Shown piece by piece: positions 43,695 to 51,985 of a stretch of DNA of 64,000 bases. The DNA lies in assembly GCF_000420865.1 (NCBI RefSeq), contig NZ_ATVT01000006.1, positions 165,180 to 229,179 of the forward strand, written 5' to 3'. A program made the position numbers and the translations under genes. The notes beneath the pieces are model-generated. The model ran no database searches and was not told the origin of the DNA. It was given only the letters and a program-made list of their open reading frames with translations. Numbering within the stretch: the stretch's first letter is position 1; the number at the start of each line of letters is the position of its first letter. This stretch comes from Butyrivibrio sp. XPD2006. GTDB lineage: Bacteria > Bacillota > Clostridia > Lachnospirales > Lachnospiraceae.

Positions 43695-45917
43695 TTATTT
43701 CAAATCTGATTTCTTTTCAAATCCATCAAGTTTCTCAAACTCATCTACCGGCATGGGCTTGTAGAAGTAATACCCCTGCATTTCCTCACATCCAAGGCTT
43801 CCGAGGAAATCTGCCTGTTCCAACGTCTCCACACCCTCTGCAATGAGGGAGGTTCCAATAGCTTGGAGCATCTGAACCATGTAGCTAAGTATCGTCCGCC
43901 CCATCTTTTGATCTCCAGAGCCTGTGATGAATCGAAGATCAAGCTTAATTCGATCTAAAACTACTTCTTTTAACATATTTAGTGATGAGTATCCGCTACC
44001 GAAATCGTCCATCTCAACTTCAAAGCCAGCCTCACGAAGCTTAGTGGTGGTCTTTATGATGACATCTGAGTTCTCAACATATGCGCTTTCCGTTATCTCA
44101 ATACGAAGCTGCTTTGGCGACAGGTTATAGAACTCTTTTAAAGTATTAAAATGCTCTGCCACATCGGGGTTCTTTACAATATCTTGTCTTGAAAGGTTTA
44201 CAGACACACAAATATCTCTACCCTGTTCATTCCAACGTCTTAAGTCTTTGCATACAGTGTCCCACACATGACAATCAAGATCGTAGATGAGCCCTGCCTC
44301 CTCAAGAATAGGAATAAATTCTCCAGGAGAAATATTCCCATTCTTTTTACTGTTCCACCGGCAAAGAGCCTCTGCACCTGTTATCTTTCCTGTCTTATAG
44401 TTTACCTGTGGCTGATACCATACCTGTATTTCCCCTGACTCAACAGCTGCAGGAAGACGGCTTACTATTCCTGCGCTTTGCTTACCTCTGTCCCACTGCG
44501 TTGGATTATAAAACTCAAATCCTTCTTTCTTGGTTTCTCTTACTTTTCTCTCGGCAATACGGGCATAGTCGAGCATCTTATCTACGTTTATATCCTTATA
44601 GTCATCCGGCATAAGAACATATATGCCGGTGCAGAACCTTACAATGAAGTCTTTGCCGCGATCTTTTAAGTAATTACGGACAGGGGCTAGAACATATTTT
44701 TCATCCTGAAGAATCTGCTCATTGCCACCCATGCAGCGAAGAATTACAAAGTGGTCTCCATCATACCTTCCAATGGCCTCTTTATCCGTAAGAATTTCAA
44801 GACTTCTCTCTGTCCAGAACTTTAGCAGCTCATCTCCCACTTTCCATCCAAAGCTGTCGTTGATAAACTTGAAGTCCTTTATGTTGTTATACGATATCGT
44901 ATATGCCGTATCTGGGTTATTGATAAGGAGTTCCTCAACCTTTTTCCTGAAACCATTGTGACTAAGTACGCCGGTGAGAGGATCGATATCCTCCATTAGT
45001 CGCATCTTTTCCTTCTGTTCTTCGAAATATGATTTCTGTCTTAAGACAAGCATAATAACAAGCGCAATAAAAAGAATAGTCCCGACAATAAGGAAATACT
45101 TATATTGATACAGGTAATCCCAGAAAGAGTACACATATAGATCTCTAGTAGTGTAATCAAGGGCTATAGCCTGCTTTTTGGTTTCAGGAATAGCTGTAAT
45201 TCCTTCATTTATAAGTTCAATGCGTTTTCTTCCCTCTGCGGTATCAAGAGTGCCGGCACGAAAATCCATTGAAAACATGGCAGAAGGCTGTACTTTAAGA
45301 TCCTTATAGGATGGTTTTTGAAGCACATAGCTCCAAGTATATGAGTTATGCAAAAGTGCATCTACTTCGTTTTTTCTAAGCGCCTTAATGCAGTCAGCCA
45401 TGGAATCGTAAAGGATTATCGTTATTCCAGGGTATAACTGTTTTACAGTTTCTGCGACCCCGCCCTGTGATTTTAACATTCCGATTCTAGTGGCACTTAT
45501 GTCAGAAATAGACTGTTTACCAGTATTGACAATGGTAAATGGGGTTTGTATGAGATTTTCTGATACGATGGTTGCGTCCCCAGATGCGCTTGTAACAGCA
45601 CTGCCAAAGGGCATAACCAAGTCATACTCAGTATTATCAAGAGCTTCTTTAAGATTAGGTTCACTTATGGCCTTGAATACGACCTCAAAACCAGCTTCCT
45701 TAGCGGCTGATTTCATGAGATCTACTCCGATTCCTACGATTTCACCGGAATCGCTGTCAATGTAAAACATAGGACACCTGTCTATTGGCACTCCAATTGT
45801 AAATTCTTGAGTAGGGGAATCAGACGATGCAATGACGGGCATGATAAAAACACCCAGAGATATCACCAGGAAAAAGAGGGCTATGCTGATAGAAGTATAG
45901 ATTCTTTTTGAATTCAT
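43695..45917 (-). CDS. Substrate-binding / GGDEF / EAL membrane protein
   Basis: This 740-residue protein has a signal sequence (about 5-32) and an extracytoplasmic family-3 solute-binding domain (about 40-265: FTIGVPIDRCPMFYIDSDSG, then DLMKSAAKEAGFEVVF). A transmembrane helix (about 272-296), a GGDEF domain with degenerate site RYDGDHFVIL (about 305-465) and a C-terminal EAL domain (about 485-735) follow. The EAL site is intact: GAEALCRW near 514, IEITES, MDDFGSGYSSL and SLIAEGVET. It is likely a ligand-controlled c-di-GMP phosphodiesterase with a regulatory GGDEF domain. ATG 45917 follows AGGTGAAGATCATT. Confidence 0.92.
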   Translation of the reverse strand: MNSKRIYTSISIALFFLVISLGVFIMPVIASSDSPTQEFTIGVPIDRCPMFYIDSDSGEIVGIGVDLMKSAAKEAGFEVVFKAISEPNLKEALDNTEYDLVMPFGSAVTSASGDATIVSENLIQTPFTIVNTGKQSISDISATRIGMLKSQGGVAETVKQLYPGITIILYDSMADCIKALRKNEVDALLHNSYTWSYVLQKPSYKDLKVQPSAMFSMDFRAGTLDTAEGRKRIELINEGITAIPETKKQAIALDYTTRDLYVYSFWDYLYQYKYFLIVGTILFIALVIMLVLRQKSYFEEQKEKMRLMEDIDPLTGVLSHNGFRKKVEELLINNPDTAYTISYNNIKDFKFINDSFGWKVGDELLKFWTERSLEILTDKEAIGRYDGDHFVILRCMGGNEQILQDEKYVLAPVRNYLKDRGKDFIVRFCTGIYVLMPDDYKDINVDKMLDYARIAERKVRETKKEGFEFYNPTQWDRGKQSAGIVSRLPAAVESGEIQVWYQPQVNYKTGKITGAEALCRWNSKKNGNISPGEFIPILEEAGLIYDLDCHVWDTVCKDLRRWNEQGRDICVSVNLSRQDIVKNPDVAEHFNTLKEFYNLSPKQLRIEITESAYVENSDVIIKTTTKLREAGFEVEMDDFGSGYSSLNMLKEVVLDRIKLDLRFITGSGDQKMGRTILSYMVQMLQAIGTSLIAEGVETLEQADFLGSLGCEEMQGYYFYKPMPVDEFEKLDGFEKKSDLK

Positions 45918-46120
45918 AATGATCTTCACCTAAAAGTCTCTTATATGAGCTGTTCAAAACATCCATTATCTGATATAGTATCCACAGACAGTCGAGAGCC
46001 TGGGATCTATTCTAGATAAAATCCCCTAACAGAGCCAAACGGCTGTCTTTTTAATTTGGAGCGTACTTTTTTGAATTTGTCATTGAGTGCAAATTGAGCT
46101 AAAATTGATAAATCCATAAT

Positions 46121-46741
46121 TTAGACAAGTCCCTGCTCCTTGGCAAAACTGTCATAAATAGCGATTACATCTTTTTCCTTATTAGGATACTTATGTGCAG
46201 AATAATTAAGCCTGTTGGCCAGAGCCCTAAACTGATCATCACTCAATCCCAAACCCTTTGCCGTAGTTTTTCCCTCTTTTATAAACTTCTCAACATCAAA
46301 AATAGATCCTTTAGGGGTATTCGTATAAAGGACATGATAAACAGACAGTGTTCTAAGCGCATTTAGGTAATTCTTCTCTTTCTTTAATATCTTAAATTGC
46401 TCATGGCGAATTTTCTGAGTCTCATATTCCCCCGGAAACTGCATAGAAATAAAATTAAGATGTCCCCACGCCTCATTATTTCTTTCTGTTTTTACATACA
46501 TTGATACAAGAGATAAATGGAAATTGAAACTATTCCATCTGGTTCCTTTTTTCAGAATGGATTCATAAGCTGCTATGCGCTTCTCTATATCGTTGTCGGT
46601 TTCATACTGACGATCCGCATTTTGAAGGAATTCTATCTCTCTGTTATCTTCTGCTGTTTGACGTTTCATCTCTTGAATCTCGGGACGACTCATTATATCC
46701 TGCGTCATTTTTTTACGCTTAAACCCATCAAAAATACCCAT
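46121..46741 (-). CDS. Unknown helical protein, last gene of helicase operon
   Basis: This 206-residue soluble protein is charge-rich and helical. Residues about 45-150 (DNDIEKRIAAYESILKKGTR, then LSLVSMYVKTERNNEAWGHL and KILKKEKNYLNALRTL) look like degenerate TPR repeats. I do not recognise a family. ATG 46741 lies eight bases after AAGGAG. It follows the NERD-helicase by 39 bases on the same strand, so it is probably part of the same operon and may be a scaffold or effector partner. Confidence 0.7.
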   Translation of the reverse strand: MGIFDGFKRKKMTQDIMSRPEIQEMKRQTAEDNREIEFLQNADRQYETDNDIEKRIAAYESILKKGTRWNSFNFHLSLVSMYVKTERNNEAWGHLNFISMQFPGEYETQKIRHEQFKILKKEKNYLNALRTLSVYHVLYTNTPKGSIFDVEKFIKEGKTTAKGLGLSDDQFRALANRLNYSAHKYPNKEKDVIAIYDSFAKEQGLV

Positions 46742-46780
46742 TCCCCAAACTCCTTCCTTCAACGGACATAACCCCCATAA

Positions 46781-48481
46781 TTATACTGTTACATTTAACA
46801 ACCGTTTTAGTCCTTTTTTATTCTTGGGGACATTACGATTAGGCGCAATACTTCTCAAATAATCTCCATAGGCGCTTGTCTCAACATCTTCCAACATTGC
46901 AATATTCAGCAAATTCTTTGCCCGTGATGAACCGGTATATAATAATCTTCTATTCTCAGGATTCTGTAGTGCAAGCATTGATGCATCAACTATCAATATC
47001 GCCTCAGCCTCGAGCCCCTTGAACTTCCTAATTGTAGTAAACAATATCTTGCCAGGCTCTGCAGTAGATGTAAGTTCTACTCCAGCATATTTCTTATTAA
47101 CGTCTACCCAGGAATTATCTTCTGTAGTCGCCGTAAGAATAACAACATCTGAAGCCGTCAAGCCTTCTTCCGTTATTCTCTTAAGAAAGCTCTCCACTAT
47201 TCCATTTAATTCCTTTTCAGTAGTATAGAAGTTGATGGATGGTGTTTCACCATGCACATCATTATAAGAGACTTCATCCAGTCCCATAATACTGCACGAT
47301 GTTTTAAATACCTCAGCGGTATTTCTGCAATTCTTATGAAGTACTAGCTTACAATCAGCCTCTTCTATCCATTTGGGAAGCTTATTCTTCATGATAAACT
47401 GGTTCTTATCGTAAAACACATATATACATCCCTTTTTATTCTTTACCAGCTCATATAATCTGCTAAGGAGCCTATCATCAAGATCCTGCCCCTCATCAAC
47501 AATTATATTCGAATACTCCCAACTATCTTCATCAAATACTTCCTCTAAGTACTCCTCAAATTCCTCTAAAACACGGTTCATAGGTGCATCTGAAGATCCC
47601 ATTATTTCAAAAGCCAGGGAATGAGCATTATGAAAAGTAACATTTGGAATACTATTATTATTCTTTAATGAATCCCGTAAAAAACTGTTATAGCAAAGAA
47701 ATAGCACCTGCTGACCTTGAGCAGCAAGTCTTTTTGCTTTTTCCACTGCGATAACCGTTTTGCCTGTACCTGCAAGCCCATGTATTACAGCTGTTTTTTG
47801 TTCCTCCAGAAAATCCAATAGGGAGACTTGTTGTTTAGTCAGCTGAATGTATGTATCTTCCAATTCTTCTATCTTAGTCTTCAGCTTAGGAACAACATGA
47901 AAATGTGGGCACAACACATTTATGACCTTCTGAAACTGCGCTTGATCAAGCGTAACCTGACGATACTTGGTGGCCCAATATGAATATGCCTTTTCTATTG
48001 CCTTAATTGGATTGTCCAAGCTAGTTCTATCAAGTGTAACTTCTATTGGAGATTCTGGTGGAAGCGGAGCATTAGGTTTTATATCGACTGACGGAAACCA
48101 TACTCCATAACACATCATCGGCAATCTGAAATCACTTATTGAAGAAGACAATCTATCCAACAACTCAAATTGACTCTTCCTGGCCTGATCATACGGGTGT
48201 ATCACTTTTGAAACTCCACTTTTTGTGTTTGTCTGTATCCAATCACCCTTTTTGTATTCGATTTCTCCAGATTTAACTTCTATTACAAATATCCCTTTTT
48301 GCGGATGCGCAATAACAAAATCTGCTTCTCCCACAGATCTCTTCTCATTTATTCCCACCCAGCTAAGTGAATAAAACACTGTATACTGATCATCCAACGA
48401 TCTCAACGCTTCGTATACTTTCATTTCTCCATAGCTGTTATTAAACTCTTCCGGCTTAACACTTGGAATAAAAACTGCCAT
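46781..48481 (-). CDS. NERD nuclease-like domain fused to SF1 helicase
   Basis: This 566-residue protein has an N-terminal NERD domain (about 12-130), with SVGEADFVIAHPQKGIFVIEVKSG supplying the D...ExK nuclease-like triad. The SF1/UvrD-type ATPase begins near 225: HGLAGTGKTVIAVEKAKRLA (Walker A), NIIVDEGQDLDD (Walker B/motif II) and C-terminal TTIRKFKGLEAEAILIVD and RRLLYTGSSRAKNLLNI motifs. NERD-helicases occur in defence islands and in DNA processing. ATG 48481 follows TTAGGAGGGAGCA, nine bases after the RecQ-like gene. Confidence 0.9.
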   Translation of the reverse strand: MAVFIPSVKPEEFNNSYGEMKVYEALRSLDDQYTVFYSLSWVGINEKRSVGEADFVIAHPQKGIFVIEVKSGEIEYKKGDWIQTNTKSGVSKVIHPYDQARKSQFELLDRLSSSISDFRLPMMCYGVWFPSVDIKPNAPLPPESPIEVTLDRTSLDNPIKAIEKAYSYWATKYRQVTLDQAQFQKVINVLCPHFHVVPKLKTKIEELEDTYIQLTKQQVSLLDFLEEQKTAVIHGLAGTGKTVIAVEKAKRLAAQGQQVLFLCYNSFLRDSLKNNNSIPNVTFHNAHSLAFEIMGSSDAPMNRVLEEFEEYLEEVFDEDSWEYSNIIVDEGQDLDDRLLSRLYELVKNKKGCIYVFYDKNQFIMKNKLPKWIEEADCKLVLHKNCRNTAEVFKTSCSIMGLDEVSYNDVHGETPSINFYTTEKELNGIVESFLKRITEEGLTASDVVILTATTEDNSWVDVNKKYAGVELTSTAEPGKILFTTIRKFKGLEAEAILIVDASMLALQNPENRRLLYTGSSRAKNLLNIAMLEDVETSAYGDYLRSIAPNRNVPKNKKGLKRLLNVTV

Positions 48482-48490
48482 TGCTCCCTC

Positions 48491-50095
48491 CTAAATATCA
48501 AGTGCCTCTTTTACTAACTGTTCAGCTGTTTTCCCCGCCTCAATTCCATCGACAAATCGCTCGAAAGCTGCCACTCTAGATTCTTTTTTCTGTTCCTGAT
48601 CCTTTAGTATCTGGGCCTTAATTTCATCAGTCATTTCTTTGTTTATAGTGTAGAAAAGCGCTTTGCTTGGAGCTGCCTTCATCTTAATATCTCCACTAAT
48701 GCACTTATCCCATATTTTCAGGCTCAATGTACTAATGTTTTCACCTGATTTTTTCGCTATGATCTTCATAAGTCCTGACTTAGAAAACTTACTTAATTCT
48801 TCAAGGAATTCCTTTCCTTCTTTTGTAACTCCGTCAAAGCATTTTATCGACTGAACCCCTTTCGCAACAACGGATATTACTCCATAATCCATAAGCAGTG
48901 CGAAAGCTGTCCGCTGCTCTTCAGTCATTGTCTCATAGGAAGCATGATCTAATGGCTGCCCGTCCTCTAGTTTTCTGTTATCCCACTCATCATTCAATGT
49001 GGTTTCCGTACATAATGTCTGATTAAGAAGCATACGCCGTCCACGCTTTGACTGATTTGTGTAGATCAGATATCCATATGAAGGGGCACCATCTCTTCCA
49101 CCACGTCCAACTTCCTGATAGTACTGCTCAACAGTTTCCGAAATAAGATAATTCACTACTACGCGAATATCTCCTATATCAACACCCATACCAAAAGCTG
49201 AAGTCGCAAAAACGATCTTAATATCCCCTGAAGCAAATCCCTGTAAAACAGTTTCCTTGTCCGTATCGCTTATATCGGAGTCAAAAAAAGCCACACCCTC
49301 ATATTTATCTTTATATTTCTCATAAAGTGAACGAGTAGTACCCTTATTGCCTTTCTTTCTATGTGCAAAGACAAGGATTTTTTCCCCTTTATGTTTTTCT
49401 ATTATCCTCTCCAGCTCATCATCTTTAGTCTCATCTTTTCCGTCCTTAAGATTGATAATCTCTAAATGTAGATTTTCTCTCCAAAGATTTTCACCTTTAA
49501 TTAATTTGGTGATTTTAAATTCATCACAGATCTGTTTCTGTTGCTTCTCATTAAGAGTTGCTGTGAGGCATAATACCCTTGGCCAATCATTGCCAAAAAT
49601 ACGATTCATAAACAAAGGTATATTCCTATATGCTGGTCTGAATCCTTCTCCCCACTGGGAAACGCAGTGTACTTCATCCACAACAACCAGCCCGATATCA
49701 TCTTTTCTTTTTGTAAGCATATATTCCAGATATCCATCATTAGATATTCTTTCCGGGGATGTAAAAATGAATTTAGGCAATACTCCATTTGCCATATCTG
49801 TTATGGTCTTAAACTGCTTCCTATAATCCATTCCAGAAAAATTGATTGATAAAAGACCTTGTGCTGTAAGTTGCTTACACTGCTGGCTCATAAGAGCAAC
49901 CAAAGGAGATATAACCAGAGTTGCCTTTCCTATTTCTAGTCCCGCAATCTGATATATCAAAGACTTGCCACCACCCGTTGGCATCAAGCAAAGAACCTTT
50001 TCGCCATCAATAAGAGCATCTATTGTCGGCTCTTGTATATCTCTAAAGTCTTTCACTTTTGGAAAGTATTTTTTCAATAATTCTTCTTTACTCAT
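48491..50095 (-). CDS. RecQ-like SF2 DNA helicase
   Basis: This 534-residue helicase has RecQ-family motifs: FRDIQEPTIDALIDGEKVLC (motif 0), MPTGGGKSLIYQIAG (motif I), VVVDEVHCVSQWGEGFRPAY with the DEVH box and the RecQ aromatic loop, TATLNEKQQ (III), FATSAFGMGVDIGDIRVVVN (V) and YYQEVGRGGRDG (VI). After about residue 365 there is no zinc-binding/HRDC region of a housekeeping RecQ; the C-terminus is unassigned. ATG 50095 is three bases after the stop of the unknown gene, so translation is coupled. It is a specialised member, likely of defence type. Confidence 0.9.
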   Translation of the reverse strand: MSKEELLKKYFPKVKDFRDIQEPTIDALIDGEKVLCLMPTGGGKSLIYQIAGLEIGKATLVISPLVALMSQQCKQLTAQGLLSINFSGMDYRKQFKTITDMANGVLPKFIFTSPERISNDGYLEYMLTKRKDDIGLVVVDEVHCVSQWGEGFRPAYRNIPLFMNRIFGNDWPRVLCLTATLNEKQQKQICDEFKITKLIKGENLWRENLHLEIINLKDGKDETKDDELERIIEKHKGEKILVFAHRKKGNKGTTRSLYEKYKDKYEGVAFFDSDISDTDKETVLQGFASGDIKIVFATSAFGMGVDIGDIRVVVNYLISETVEQYYQEVGRGGRDGAPSYGYLIYTNQSKRGRRMLLNQTLCTETTLNDEWDNRKLEDGQPLDHASYETMTEEQRTAFALLMDYGVISVVAKGVQSIKCFDGVTKEGKEFLEELSKFSKSGLMKIIAKKSGENISTLSLKIWDKCISGDIKMKAAPSKALFYTINKEMTDEIKAQILKDQEQKKESRVAAFERFVDGIEAGKTAEQLVKEALDI

Positions 50096-50098
50096 AAA

Positions 50099-51061
50099 TC
50101 ACCATATTGTATTGAACTTAAGCATGTCATCGTTTCCGCATAAAGTTGCTATATCCTGTCTATGAACACTCGTTACATATTCATAGAAATCATTTGTGAG
50201 TAAATATCTGTAATCAGAGGGAAAATCCTTCTTGAAACGGCTTTTTATCCTGCTTTCCATATACCTATATATGCGCAAAGAGTATAATCCAAATGTCTGA
50301 TATGGAAAGTAGTAATTGTGCTCTGTTTCTATAATTCCAGTTTTAGAATAAGAGTCATCCTTAACCATTAAGAATTCAGAACTATCCGATGGCATATTAA
50401 CGCCATGGCCTTTATTTGTAAGAAAGTGCAAAGAATAAACTCCTGCCTTATAATTCCCCGGAAAGACTCTTGGGTACATGTGATTTAATATATTCGAAAC
50501 AATTCCAAAGCCAAGAACACCGGTCTGGTAACAAGCATCTTCACTCATTTGTGCTAAACCTATGTCTTCTATTGTATCGACAGACTCAAGTTCTTCCTCT
50601 GTCATGTCTGAATCATACTCTTCTGCAAAGCACATCATATTGTAGAATGTATCGTATATCTGCTGGCTCTTACATCCATAGAATTTGCTCTTCCATTCGC
50701 CCATTGCTTCAGATTTACTCTGTAATGCCTTGTTTATCACATCGCATTCCTTTTTCAGCGTTACAGCCTTAAATCCTTCTGTATCTTCGGCATACTCCTC
50801 TTCCATAAGATCCATGTCAAATAAGTCATGATATTTGTCATGAAGCCTGTCATTTTTCTTTATCATCTCAGCCAGCAATGCCGCATAACTGTCACCCGGA
50901 GTAGGCTTATCTTTATAATGAGAAACACCTTCAAGATATTCGTCCACATACTGCTCAAGGCGTGGTTGCATTACCTTCCACACCTCTTCCATATGATCCT
51001 GGTCTTCAAGAAGTTCAAATTCTCTATCACCTATATTTGTGTCAATCTGGCTCCTAATCAT
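50099..51061 (-). CDS. Unknown protein, first gene of helicase operon
   Basis: This 320-residue acidic protein is not recognised. There are no membrane segments or obvious nuclease motif. Residues about 170-240 (TGVLGFGIVSNILNHMYPRV, then FPGNYKAGVYSLHFL) are the most hydrophobic and probably the core; a loose similarity to substrate-recognition modules with a PxxFP motif could be chance. ATG 51061 follows GGAGGAATTGAA. It is first in the four-gene run with RecQ-like, NERD-helicase and TPR-like genes, so it could be the specificity or sensor component. Confidence 0.75.
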   Translation of the reverse strand: MIRSQIDTNIGDREFELLEDQDHMEEVWKVMQPRLEQYVDEYLEGVSHYKDKPTPGDSYAALLAEMIKKNDRLHDKYHDLFDMDLMEEEYAEDTEGFKAVTLKKECDVINKALQSKSEAMGEWKSKFYGCKSQQIYDTFYNMMCFAEEYDSDMTEEELESVDTIEDIGLAQMSEDACYQTGVLGFGIVSNILNHMYPRVFPGNYKAGVYSLHFLTNKGHGVNMPSDSSEFLMVKDDSYSKTGIIETEHNYYFPYQTFGLYSLRIYRYMESRIKSRFKKDFPSDYRYLLTNDFYEYVTSVHRQDIATLCGNDDMLKFNTIW

Positions 51062-51105
51062 TTCAATTCCTCCAATATGACGCTAAAATACATTCCGAAA
51101 ACAAA

Positions 51106-51126
51106 GAGGGAGCATTGCGCCCCCTC
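51106..51126 (-). terminator. Hairpin in leader of the helicase operon
   Basis: GAGGGAGC (51106-51113) pairs with GCCCCCTC (51119-51126), one wobble; on the minus strand TTTGTTTT follows. A possible -10 TATAAT lies directly upstream (51137-51132), so the hairpin may be at the very 5' end of the operon transcript, or it may simply end the XRE gene. Confidence 0.6.
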
Positions 51127-51197
51127 GTCTTATTATATCATTATTATGTTTGATTTAGTTCATAATTTCGCCATTATATAGTTCAAACCACAACAGC

Positions 51198-51395
51198 TTA
51201 TAATTTAACATACTCTACGATATCTTCCACCTTACAATCCAATATATTGCATAGCTTATCCAGAGTGTCTGTAGTAACTGTCTCATTCTTTTTTAATCGA
51301 TCAAGCGTTGAATTACTGATTCCTTCTTTTAATAGTCTGTACTGAGAAACATCTTTCCTGTTCATAGTATTCCATAATTTATCGTATTTGATCAT
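51198..51395 (-). CDS. XRE-family regulator upstream of helicase operon
   Basis: This 65-residue Cro/C1-type HTH protein reads VSQYRLLKEGISNSTLDRLK then TDTLDKLCNILDCKVEDIVE. ATG 51395 follows TAGGGGAAAAGC. It is on the same strand as and 136 bases before the four-gene operon, in the position of a controller that keeps a defence operon silent. It is divergent from another XRE gene at 51511. Confidence 0.88.
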   Translation of the reverse strand: MIKYDKLWNTMNRKDVSQYRLLKEGISNSTLDRLKKNETVTTDTLDKLCNILDCKVEDIVEYVKL

Positions 51396-51510
51396 GCTTT
51401 TCCCCTATCCGAATTACTTCATCACAATATTAATATTGCATTTGTATTCCCATTCGGGGTAGTATCTTTATAGGGATATTATCTCTATAAGGACAATAGT
51501 GGAGGTGCAT

Positions 51511-51846
51511 ATGGAAATTAACTATAAGGTAATAGGAAGCAGAATCCGTCTATGTAGAGCAAAGAAAAATATCACACAAGAACAATTAGCATTTCAAATA
51601 AACTCCTCTGCTAACTATGTAAGTAATATAGAAAGAGGTATTAAAAAGCCCAGTTTACAAAAGCTTGTAGAAATCTCCGAAGTTCTCGGAGTAACTGTAA
51701 ATGACTTTATCTACAATTCTTCTGAAGCCGTAGTTTTCTACAATGATTTTGAATTATCTGAATTATTATCAGTCTATACTCCAGAAAAACAAAAAACTTT
51801 GCTCAATAGCCTTACAACAATTATAAAGGCCATTCAAACAAAATAA
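51511..51846 (+). CDS. XRE-family regulator
   Basis: This 111-residue protein has an HTH_3 domain in residues 5-65 (IGSRIRLCRAKKNITQEQLA, then NYVSNIERGIKKPSLQKLVE) and a 45-residue tail. ATG 51511 follows GTGGAGGTGCAT. The upstream TTATAG...CTATAA dyad (51469-51490) may be its operator. It precedes the serine recombinase gene by 140 bases on the same strand and may govern that cassette. Confidence 0.9.
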   Translation: MEINYKVIGSRIRLCRAKKNITQEQLAFQINSSANYVSNIERGIKKPSLQKLVEISEVLGVTVNDFIYNSSEAVVFYNDFELSELLSVYTPEKQKTLLNSLTTIIKAIQTK

Positions 51847-51985
51847 TTATAATAAAAAAACTGTTTTCTTATCCTTCCGGGACATGTACTTAGCCTACAG
51901 AACATGGTCAATAAATATAAATAATATTATTTTTGTAATTAGATGACGATATTACGTTTATTGGCATAGAAAGGAATCCCACCTT

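Noticed and set aside
46027..46054. Plus-strand terminator-like hairpin (ACAGAGCC / GGCTGT followed by CTTTTT)
   Set aside because: No plus-strand gene or promoter precedes it; it may be a relic, and the stem has a bulge.
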